DNA from: JAPLXD01 sp041662765 | Lineage (GTDB): Bacteria; Patescibacteriota; Minisyncoccia; Moranbacterales; UBA11712 | Assembly (NCBI GenBank): GCA_041662765.1 | Contig: JBAZRT010000012.1 | Location: forward strand, 1 to 18,456 | DNA length: 18,456 nt | Reading direction: 5' to 3' | Part shown: one piece after another, positions 1 through 5,061 of the stretch | Position numbering within the stretch: the first letter of the stretch is position 1 | How the letters are laid out: each line of letters opens with the position of its first letter | Made by a program: the position numbers and the translations under genes | The notes under the pieces: generated by a model | Told to the model about the DNA's origin: nothing | Databases searched by the model: none | The model's input: only the letters and a program-made list of their open reading frames with translations

Positions 1-2
1 GG

Positions 3-812
3 TTGCTGAATGAAACAAAGAGAGACGATAACTCAATTTTAGGAGATTACCCCGATGATTTTATTCGCAAAATGCGTTTAACTGGCTTACTCTCTCTTCG
101 TGGAGGCGGTCGTTTCATAGATATAAACACAAAAGAAACGGCTACCGTTGATTATATTTTGAAAAAATATGTTTCTTATGAAGAATTTAAAAATGAAAAA
201 GAATTTTTTGAATATATCGGACAAGTTGATCATGACTTAATCGCTACGCTTTCCGTATTTAAAGCTCCGACAAAAACCACAAAAGCAGAATTAGAAAAAT
301 GGGTCAACCATTATACTTGGGAATCAATTAAAAATGAATTGCTTAATTTGGCGCAAAAAAAGTCTTCCAGTGATGACATTTTGAAAATCATTGAACAGCC
401 TTTGCGATTGGAGTTTTTAACTTCATTGGCTATTCTTAAAAAATTACCAAATGTTATAGTAAAGCCGAATTTTGTGTCCGATGATGAAGGATTGCCTACG
501 AGTTTTGCTTCCGGTGGAAGTCCTGATATTGAATGCATGGAAGATAAAGACACGATTTTAGTCGAGGTAACTTTATTAACTGGAACGCAACAGCATATCA
601 GAGAATCATTTTCGGTACATCGGCACCTTGAGGAATATGTTAAAAATGGGACAAAATCTTATTCTGTGTTTATTTCGCCAAAATCTTTTATTGATACCGA
701 ACGCTATTTTAGTTTTATCAAGAAAGATGGTTTAGAGGTTAGGATTTCAGATATTGATAATTTTGTTAATAGTCTTGAAGTGAAAACAACATTAAACGAA
801 GCGACTTTATAA
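3..812 (+). CDS. AlwI-like type II restriction endonuclease, C-terminal part (5' truncated by window)
   Basis: The frame is open to the window edge and the first usable codon is a TTG at 3, so this is most likely the last ~270 residues of a longer protein. The C-terminal half has a PD-(D/E)XK-like nuclease core: Pro174-Asp175 with Glu177, then a strand V-E-V-T at 187-190 that carries the second acid. It is followed by a T-G-x-Q-Q...V-x-R-H-L block. The G-S-P-D-I-E / VEVTL-TG-Q / RHL order resembles what I remember of AlwI-family type IIS endonucleases. Known family: cuts DNA beside a short asymmetric site and is normally paired with a methyltransferase. No methyltransferase lies downstream, so a partner would have to be upstream of the window. 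The gene is A+T rich and is followed by two copies of a palindromic repeat, consistent with a mobile defence cassette. The family call is from motif memory only; a different PD-(D/E)XK nuclease is the alternative. Confidence 0.6.
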   Translation: MLNETKRDDNSILGDYPDDFIRKMRLTGLLSLRGGGRFIDINTKETATVDYILKKYVSYEEFKNEKEFFEYIGQVDHDLIATLSVFKAPTKTTKAELEKWVNHYTWESIKNELLNLAQKKSSSDDILKIIEQPLRLEFLTSLAILKKLPNVIVKPNFVSDDEGLPTSFASGGSPDIECMEDKDTILVEVTLLTGTQQHIRESFSVHRHLEEYVKNGTKSYSVFISPKSFIDTERYFSFIKKDGLEVRISDIDNFVNSLEVKTTLNEATL

Positions 813-815
813 TTA

Positions 816-842
816 ATCCAACTGGACATTAAGTGTTGGGAT
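816..842. repeat. Palindromic repeat copy 1 (degenerate)
   Basis: The arms are ATCCAAC (816-822) and GTTGGGAT (835-842), with one bulged base and a 13-nt centre containing ACATTAAGTGTT. The right half matches the copies at 896, 2074 and 3386; the left half has decayed. A second, outer pair, TAATCCAA (814-821) and TTGGATTA (851-858), gives an alternative 8-bp stem. It lies just behind the stop codon of the endonuclease gene. Confidence 0.55.
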
Positions 843-894
843 GAACAGCATTGGATTATATAAGAAAAATTAAGTAGGGATGATTTAATCTAGC

Positions 895-914
895 ACCAAC
901 ATTCAATGTTAGGG
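895..914. repeat. Palindromic repeat copy 2
   Basis: CCAACATT (896-903), centre C (904), then AATGTTAGG (905-913). It is nearly palindromic, and its core CAACATTCAATGTTAG is almost the same as the perfect copy at 2074-2094. It lies in the 207-bp gap between the endonuclease gene and the DUF1508 gene, where I see no coding frame. Confidence 0.65.
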
Positions 915-971
915 TTAGTTATGCGAAAGCGGTAATTGGAGCGAGTGGAAAAAGTTTGTTTTATAATAAAA

Positions 972-998
972 CAACCGCCTATTTGCAGTAGGCGGTTG
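972..998 (-). terminator. Rho-independent terminator of the DUF1508 gene
   Basis: A perfect 10-bp stem, CAACCGCCTA (972-981) and TAGGCGGTTG (989-998), with a 7-nt loop. Read on the minus strand it is followed by TTTTATTATAAAA, and it starts 21 bp past the DUF1508 stop. Confidence 0.8.
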
Positions 999-1019
999 CA
1001 GGTCTCGAAGATTAACTGA

Positions 1020-1202
1020 TTAAGTTAAGTCTTCATAATCGGCGTCTTTTGCGTTAGCTCTCGTCCATGCAATGGAGTTATCTGCTCCCTGCTTTGACTC
1101 ATAAGCTTCGCTGCTCATGGTGACTGTCTTGCCGTTTTTATCGGATTTTAAAATCCAATAATACTTTTTGGCATTGTCTTGTTTCACGATGTATCTGGCC
1201 AT
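1020..1202 (-). CDS. DUF1508 / YegP-like small protein
   Basis: A 60-residue protein made of one DUF1508 (YegP-type) repeat. It begins with a strand rich in Tyr/Lys/Trp (YYWILKSDKNGK), then the family-typical S-S-E-x-Y-x-S-K-x-G-A-x-N-x-I stretch at about 30-44, and ends A-K-D-A-D-Y-E-D-L-T, close to the usual A-P-D-A-x-x-x-D-L-T. E. coli YegP has two tandem units; this has one, as many bacterial homologues do. The function of the family is not established; roles in stress or membrane integrity have been suggested. The gene is divergent from the LexA-like repressor and shares its intergenic control region, so regulation by that repressor is plausible. It has its own terminator at 972-998. There is no recognisable ribosome-binding site before the ATG. 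Confidence 0.85.
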   Translation of the reverse strand: MARYIVKQDNAKKYYWILKSDKNGKTVTMSSEAYESKQGADNSIAWTRANAKDADYEDLT

Positions 1203-1218
1203 GATTTTGTATTAGTAG

Positions 1219-1284
1219 CTCTATCCCTAGAGTAGGGGCCGGGTTGATTAGCTAGCTTCTAGGGAAACTAGAAGAAGTGCACTT
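1219..1284. promoter_or_regulatory. Cluster of inverted repeats in the DUF1508/LexA-like intergenic region
   Basis: Three adjacent dyads: CTCTA-TCCC-TAGAG (1219-1232), CTTCTAG-GGAAA-CTAGAAG (1256-1274, perfect) and the palindrome AAGTGCACTT (1275-1284). They fall just downstream of the predicted DUF1508 transcription start, inside its leader. They could be operators for the neighbouring S24 repressor, or RNA hairpins in the DUF1508 leader. Nothing in the sequence decides between these. Confidence 0.45.
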
Positions 1285-1294
1285 TCCTCGTATC

Positions 1295-1323
1295 AGCCTA
1301 GCAGAAATGTCTTTATCCGTCAA
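1295..1323 (-). promoter_or_regulatory. Predicted sigma-70 promoter for the DUF1508 gene
   Basis: On the minus strand, -35 TTGACG (1318-1323), a 17-bp spacer, and -10 TAGGCT (1295-1300). The -10 is weak. It predicts a leader of about 85 nt carrying the dyads at 1219-1284. It is back to back with the plus-strand promoter at 1338. Confidence 0.45.
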
Positions 1324-1337
1324 GTATTAAGGAGTTA

Positions 1338-1365
1338 TTGACTTTATAATTCCGCATGCTATACT
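1338..1365 (+). promoter_or_regulatory. Promoter of the LexA-like gene; predicts leaderless mRNA
   Basis: -35 TTGACT (1338-1343), a 16-bp spacer, and -10 TATACT (1360-1365). Only six bases separate the -10 from the ATG at 1372, so the expected start of transcription is at or next to the start codon. Confidence 0.8.
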
Positions 1366-1371
1366 TTAAAT

Positions 1372-2031
1372 ATGCATACAATACAACAAAAGCTCTTGGA
1401 ATTATCAAAAAAGGAAAATTTAGCGAAGCTTAGTCTTCGTGAAATGGCCAGAAACATTGGCATGCCCAATGAATCACCTCAAAAAATAAAGCATCATGTT
1501 CTGCAACTTCAAAAGAAAGGATTTTTAACTATAGACAGAATTAAAGGGATTATGGATAGAACGACTGGCGCACCTAGCTGGTCGAAAGGTTTTTTGAAAA
1601 AGGCATCCCGACTTTTTTCGATTCCGATAATCGGAACCGCAAATTGTGGTCCGGCAACTATTTTTGCAGAGCAGAATTTTGAAGGGTTTTTGCGAGTATC
1701 GAGTAAGCTTATTGGTCGATTAAATCCAACTGGTCTTTATGCTATCAAAACGGATGGCTCATCAATGAATCGAGCAGAAATAGGGGATAAGCGCATCGAA
1801 GACGGCGATTTTGTAATCGTGGATGGAGATGTTAGGAACGCGGAAACGAATGATGTTGTTCTCGCTATAATTGATAGCAAAGCAACAATCAAGCGCTTTA
1901 TTAATGATCGAAAAAATAATCAGATCATCCTTAGATCGGATTCGTCCTTTGACTATGAGCCAATTTATCTTCATTCAGATGATGAATTTTTTATAAATGG
2001 AAAGGTTGTTGGAATTATTAAAAATTCTTAA
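1372..2031 (+). CDS. LexA-like repressor, S24 family autoprotease
   Basis: A 219-residue protein with a winged-helix N-terminus (about 1-65, with a LexA-like S-L-R-E-M-A-R-x-I-G recognition segment) and a C-terminal S24 peptidase domain. The self-cleavage site is Cys92-Gly93 in G-T-A-N-C-G-P-A. The catalytic Ser is Ser131 in D-G-S-S-M, and the catalytic Lys is Lys174 in A-T-I-K-R-F. The 39- and 43-residue spacings are close to those of LexA/UmuD. Known of the family: RecA-nucleoprotein filaments trigger self-cleavage and derepression. Whether this protein is the genome's SOS LexA or a cassette- or phage-type repressor cannot be told here. Its setting among defence and toxin genes, and divergent from DUF1508, favours a local regulator. 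The promoter predicts a leaderless transcript. A hairpin at 2115-2134 ends the unit, with a palindromic repeat just before it. Confidence 0.85.
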   Translation: MHTIQQKLLELSKKENLAKLSLREMARNIGMPNESPQKIKHHVLQLQKKGFLTIDRIKGIMDRTTGAPSWSKGFLKKASRLFSIPIIGTANCGPATIFAEQNFEGFLRVSSKLIGRLNPTGLYAIKTDGSSMNRAEIGDKRIEDGDFVIVDGDVRNAETNDVVLAIIDSKATIKRFINDRKNNQIILRSDSSFDYEPIYLHSDDEFFINGKVVGIIKNS

Positions 2032-2073
2032 GAAGTATTAGAAAAAAAAGAACAATACAGTAGTAGCAATCAG

Positions 2074-2094
2074 TCCTAACATTCAATGTTAGGA
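2074..2094. repeat. Palindromic repeat copy 3 (perfect)
   Basis: A perfect 21-bp palindrome: left arm TCCTAACATT (2074-2083), centre C (2084), right arm AATGTTAGGA (2085-2094). It lies 42 bp behind the LexA-like stop codon and before the terminator hairpin. Confidence 0.85.
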
Positions 2095-2114
2095 AATCGC
2101 AGAAAACAGCCAAG

Positions 2115-2138
2115 AGCGGTCAAAAATGGCCGTTTTTA
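2115..2138 (+). terminator. Probable terminator of the LexA-like gene
   Basis: The stem AGCGGTC (2115-2121) and GGCCGTT (2128-2134), with G-T pairs and an A-rich 6-nt loop, is followed by TTTATA. The stem is moderate in strength. Confidence 0.55.
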
Positions 2139-2178
2139 TAGGCGGGGTATGGCTGTGTATAATTTTTTTACATTGCTC

Positions 2179-2207
2179 TTGACAAATAATTTTACATAGA
2201 TTAAACT
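2179..2207 (+). promoter_or_regulatory. Promoter of the toxin-antitoxin operon
   Basis: Consensus -35 TTGACA (2179-2184), a 17-bp spacer, and -10 TAAACT (2202-2207). The start codon is 13 bp past the -10. An AGAGGA (2208-2213) sits between them, but it would be only partly transcribed, so the leader is very short. Confidence 0.8.
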
Positions 2208-2220
2208 AGAGGACAACTAT

Positions 2221-3012
2221 ATGCTTGCAAAATTTATCCAACAATTGAGAAAAAAGCACAATTTGACGCAAGAATTTTTAGCGTCAGAATTGGGTATTTC
2301 GCGCCCGACTTATGTTCAAAAAGAACAAGGCGAACGGGATTTGACCATTACCGAAGCAAAAAAGCTGGCGGATATTTTTAGCATTTCTTTTGAGGATTTT
2401 TTGCAAGAAAAGGAGGGGCTGGTGGCTGTTGTAAAAGTGAGTGGGAAGAAGAAACAGGCGCAAAAAGCGGATAACAAAATAAGAATCAGTGTTCCGCAGG
2501 AGAAAGTTGATAAGTTTCGACAGGTTTTGTTTTATATCCTAAAGAAAATTGGCGGCAAGCCGAATGTTGGCATGACAGTTTTATATAAGTTGCTCTATTT
2601 TATAGATTTTGACTATTATGAAAAATACGAAGATCAATTGATGGGACTGGTATATTTGAAAAATCATCACGGACCAACGCCGCTTCTATTTGAAAATATC
2701 ATTGGCGATATGGTAAAGAAAGAAGAAGTTGAAATTGTTAAAAGCAAATTCTATCAATACCCCCAAACCAAATATCTGGTTGATCCGGAGATTGAGCCGG
2801 ATTTGAGCATATTAAACGGACAAGAGCAGGAACATATCGATTGGGAATTGCAGCGCCTTTCAGATTTAACAGCAAGCCAACTCTCTGATTTATCACATAA
2901 AGATGTGCCTTGGATTAGCGCGAAGAATGGCAAACCTCTTAATTATGAGTCTGTGTTCTATCGCACTTCCGAAACATCGGTACGAGAATATGACAACGCC
3001 GATGAAGATTAG
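2221..3012 (+). CDS. Antitoxin: XRE-family HTH fused to a Panacea (SocA/DUF4065) domain
   Basis: 263 residues. Residues 4-61 are a canonical XRE helix-turn-helix (L-R-K-K-H-N-L-T-Q-E-F-L-A, then S-R-P-T-Y-V-Q-K-E-Q-G). A Lys/Gln-rich linker (about 70-92) leads to a Panacea domain (DUF4065, SocA-like) at about 97-247, with the typical L-Y-K-L-L-Y-F-I-D-F block (121-130), Y-x-K-N-H-H-G-P-T-P (145-154) and the late S-H-K-D-V-P-W (225-231). Known of the family: Panacea domains neutralise many unrelated toxins, often as the antitoxin of a two-gene operon. Here the HTH half would bind and autoregulate its own promoter at 2179-2207. It overlaps the downstream toxin gene by 11 nt, so the two are translationally coupled. 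Confidence 0.9.
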   Translation: MLAKFIQQLRKKHNLTQEFLASELGISRPTYVQKEQGERDLTITEAKKLADIFSISFEDFLQEKEGLVAVVKVSGKKKQAQKADNKIRISVPQEKVDKFRQVLFYILKKIGGKPNVGMTVLYKLLYFIDFDYYEKYEDQLMGLVYLKNHHGPTPLLFENIIGDMVKKEEVEIVKSKFYQYPQTKYLVDPEIEPDLSILNGQEQEHIDWELQRLSDLTASQLSDLSHKDVPWISAKNGKPLNYESVFYRTSETSVREYDNADED

Positions 3013-3373
3013 ATATGAAGCAACTGATTATTTCCATAAGGATTTTAAGCGCCTTCTCAAAAAATATCGAACGCTTGGGGATGATTTAGAGAACGCTAAA
3101 CGCGACGCGATAGAACTTTTTCACCTCAAGCGTATAAATAACTCGAGTGTTTTTCCGGTTCAAGGTTTTTGTTCAGAAGAAATAAAGATTTGCAAAATTA
3201 AAAAATTTGCGTGCAAAGCGCTGAAAGGGCGAGGTTCCAAGAGCGGAATACGAGTTATTTATGCTTTTTATCGCCAACATTATAAAGTTGATTTTATTGA
3301 GATATATTTTAAGGGTGAAAAAGAGAGTGAAGATCACGAAAGAATTAAAGATTATTTGAAAAATTTATCTTAA
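3002..3373 (+). CDS. RelE/ParE-superfamily toxin
   Basis: About 123 residues from the ATG at 3002, which overlaps the antitoxin stop; an in-frame ATG at 2990 would add four residues. A basic helical N-terminus (F-H-K-D-F-K-R-L-L-K-K-Y) is followed by the RelE-fold C-terminal strands: C-K-A-L-K-G-R-G-S-K-S-G-I-R-V-I-Y-A-F (71-89), then V-D-F-I-E-I-Y-F-K-G-E-K (96-107) and a final helix H-E-R-I-K-D-Y-L-K. The R-V-I-Y and E-I-Y-x-K-x-E-K segments are typical of RelE/HigB-type mRNA interferases. Known family action is ribosome-dependent mRNA cleavage; whether the activity is retained is not visible. It is longer than the usual 85-100 residues, with an insert around 45-68 that includes two Cys residues. 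It is paired with the Panacea antitoxin and followed by palindrome copy 4. Confidence 0.8.
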   Translation: MKIRYEATDYFHKDFKRLLKKYRTLGDDLENAKRDAIELFHLKRINNSSVFPVQGFCSEEIKICKIKKFACKALKGRGSKSGIRVIYAFYRQHYKVDFIEIYFKGEKESEDHERIKDYLKNLS

Positions 3374-3385
3374 AGATTAGGCCGC

Positions 3386-3408
3386 TTCCCAACATCGGAT
3401 GTTGGGAA
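3386..3408. repeat. Palindromic repeat copy 4 (perfect)
   Basis: A perfect 23-bp palindrome: TTCCCAACATC (3386-3396), centre G (3397), GATGTTGGGAA (3398-3408). It lies 12 bp behind the toxin stop. It is not followed by a T tract, and a separate terminator lies just beyond it. Confidence 0.85.
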
Positions 3409-3413
3409 ATAAA

Positions 3414-3439
3414 AAAAATCCCGCTTTGCGCGGATTTTT
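3414..3439. terminator. Bidirectional terminator between the toxin and histidine kinase genes
   Basis: AAAAATCC (3414-3421) pairs with GGATTTTT (3432-3439) around CGC-TTT-GCG with one bulged C. The A- and T-rich outer stem serves both converging units. Confidence 0.75.
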
Positions 3440-3463
3440 GGTTGCAAAAATACAAAACTTTCT

Positions 3464-4483
3464 TCAACTCTTCTTCGCCGTGATTTCCGGAATAGTGATG
3501 ATGAAAGTCGTGCCTTTTCCTTCTTCGCTCTCGACGATGATTTTTCCGCCATGACGGTCAACGACATTTTTTACCATAAAAAGACCCAGGCCGGTACCGG
3601 CAGTTTGAACTTTTGTTGCGTTGTCGGCCCGGAAAAATTTCGTGAAGAGCCGTCCCTTCTGGCTTTTCGGTATGCCGATCCCGCTGTCTTGTACGGAAAT
3701 TTTTATCAACCCCTGGTCTTGGCTGACGCTAAAATCGATTCTTCCGCCGACTGGAGTATATTTCACGGCGTTGTCAAGTAAGTTTGCCACAGCCAACGCC
3801 ATTTTGTCGGCATCAATGTTGAGCTCCGGAAAACCTGTTTCAAGTGGAATTTTTTGAGTCAGTGTTATTTTTTTCTCTTCAGTGATCAGATCAATTCCGT
3901 TCACGGCTTTTTTGATAATAGGAATGAGAGATTGCTTCTTGAAAACAAAATCAAGATTTCCTTCTTCAAGATGGGCGACATTGAGAAGGTCATTGATGAG
4001 GTCAATTGATTGATTGATAGCAGAGAATCCTTTTTCAGCAATTTCTTTTTGATCAGCGTTGAGCGGCCCCGTTTCTTTGTCGAGAAGCGCGGTATAGGAC
4101 CATTTTATCCCGGTAAGAGGAGTTCGGAGCTGATGGGCTGCTACGGAAATAAAATCAGATTTGGCGGCATCCAGCTCTCCAAGTTTTTGATTGACGTGGG
4201 CGACTTCCAATTCCCGTTTGACCAATTGGCGGGTGATCTTGTCGAACTCTTCTATTTTTTTGGACTTGTCTTCCGTTTCGGCTGAACATGATTCCCGAGT
4301 GATTTTCAGTTCGGAAAATGTGCTTTTGAATAATATCGAGTTTACGATTACTGTGACAAACAAGAAAATGACGGCTGGGATCGGAAGAACAGCATAATAA
4401 AAGGCCGCGCCTGCTGAGGCGACAGTGATAATCTGAAACAACCAGACATATTTCGTTTTTGCGCTGCTACTTTTGTTTTCCAC
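3464..4483 (-). CDS. Membrane-anchored HisKA sensor histidine kinase
   Basis: 339 residues from a GTG start. Two hydrophobic helices (about 13-32 and 34-52) are joined by a very short turn, so there is no real outside sensor domain. A charged, probably coiled-coil stretch (60-105) leads to the HisKA domain with His117 in A-A-H-Q-L-R-T-P-L. The HATPase_c domain has the N box at Asn238 (L-L-D-N-A-V-K-Y), G1 at Asp266 (D-S-G-I-G-I-P), an F box (F-T-K-F-F-R-A-D) and G2 (G-T-G-L-G-L) at 296-301. It should autophosphorylate His117 and pass phosphate to Asp59 of the receiver protein encoded 27 bp upstream in the same operon. It may sense membrane state or an internal partner. The residue after the His is Gln, not the usual Glu/Asp. 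There is no ribosome-binding site. Confidence 0.93.
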   Translation of the reverse strand: MENKSSSAKTKYVWLFQIITVASAGAAFYYAVLPIPAVIFLFVTVIVNSILFKSTFSELKITRESCSAETEDKSKKIEEFDKITRQLVKRELEVAHVNQKLGELDAAKSDFISVAAHQLRTPLTGIKWSYTALLDKETGPLNADQKEIAEKGFSAINQSIDLINDLLNVAHLEEGNLDFVFKKQSLIPIIKKAVNGIDLITEEKKITLTQKIPLETGFPELNIDADKMALAVANLLDNAVKYTPVGGRIDFSVSQDQGLIKISVQDSGIGIPKSQKGRLFTKFFRADNATKVQTAGTGLGLFMVKNVVDRHGGKIIVESEEGKGTTFIITIPEITAKKS

Positions 4484-4510
4484 TTTTGGCGTATTGAAAA
4501 ATAGAAATCG

Positions 4511-4900
4511 TTATTGGCTAAGAATATTTGTAACTTTTTCCACGATTTCACCAGGTGTGGCGTGAGCTTTCACGATATAATCGTTGGCGCCCTCGGCGAG
4601 ACCTCGGTCAATTTCATCCTGTTGGCCTAGGTTTGAAGTGATGATTACCGGGATATGCTTGAACTGAGGGTTCATTTTCAGCTCCTTGAGAAAAGAAATC
4701 CCGTCCGTTCCGGGGAGGATGATATCCTGAAGAATAAGATTGATCGGATTGGCTTTGATGATCTCGCGGGCCTCATCAACACTTGCTGCCCTAAAGATCT
4801 GAAAATTGTTTTGCTTGAATTTCCGCTCCAGGAGACTCGCCATAAATGTATCGTCCTCAACGATCAAAATGGCTTTTTGTTCGGTTTGATTTTTCTCCAT
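4511..4900 (-). CDS. Single-domain (CheY-like) response regulator
   Basis: 129 residues, a receiver domain only. The acidic pocket is Glu15-Asp16-Asp17, the phospho-acceptor is Asp59 (L-I-L-Q-D-I-I-L-P-G), and the switch residues are Thr88 and Lys111. No output domain follows, so it acts by protein contact, as a phosphate relay, or by controlling its partner kinase. It is the first gene of an operon with the kinase at 3464-4483. It has its own upstream promoter and no Shine-Dalgarno sequence. Confidence 0.93.
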   Translation of the reverse strand: MEKNQTEQKAILIVEDDTFMASLLERKFKQNNFQIFRAASVDEAREIIKANPINLILQDIILPGTDGISFLKELKMNPQFKHIPVIITSNLGQQDEIDRGLAEGANDYIVKAHATPGEIVEKVTNILSQ

Positions 4901-4929
4901 AATGTTTTTTTACGGATAACATTGATTAT

Positions 4930-4958
4930 ATCTTAGCTTTTTATCGCTGAAGGGTCAA
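4930..4958 (-). promoter_or_regulatory. Promoter of the receiver/kinase operon
   Basis: On the minus strand, -35 TTGACC (4953-4958), a 17-bp spacer, and -10 TAAGAT (4930-4935), overlapped by a perfect TATAAT (4925-4930). It predicts a leader of about 20-25 nt. Confidence 0.65.
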
Positions 4959-5004
4959 ATGGTGGGGAAAATACGCGTCACTCTCTTTTTTTGCCGTATC
5001 CGGG

Positions 5005-5032
5005 TTTACAAAACATTCTTTCATGCTATAAA
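5005..5032 (+). promoter_or_regulatory. Promoter of the MASE3 histidine kinase gene
   Basis: -35 TTTACA (5005-5010), a 16-bp spacer, and an extended -10 TGC-TATAAA (5024-5032). The ATG is at 5062. Confidence 0.7.
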
Positions 5033-5061
5033 TAGAATACCTTTGTCAGTTGTACTAATTT

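Noticed and set aside
2074..2094. Palindromic repeats as integron attC sites (R-box-like YYYAAC / GTTRRR arms)
   Set aside because: Only 7 bases separate the inner arms, the flanking bases do not fit the full R boxes, there are no L boxes and no integrase is seen. The likeness is limited to the short arms.
2903..3001. Toxin start at 2903
   Set aside because: The extra residues lie wholly within the antitoxin gene; the ATG at 3002 (or 2990) gives the usual short overlap and a RelE-like N-terminus.
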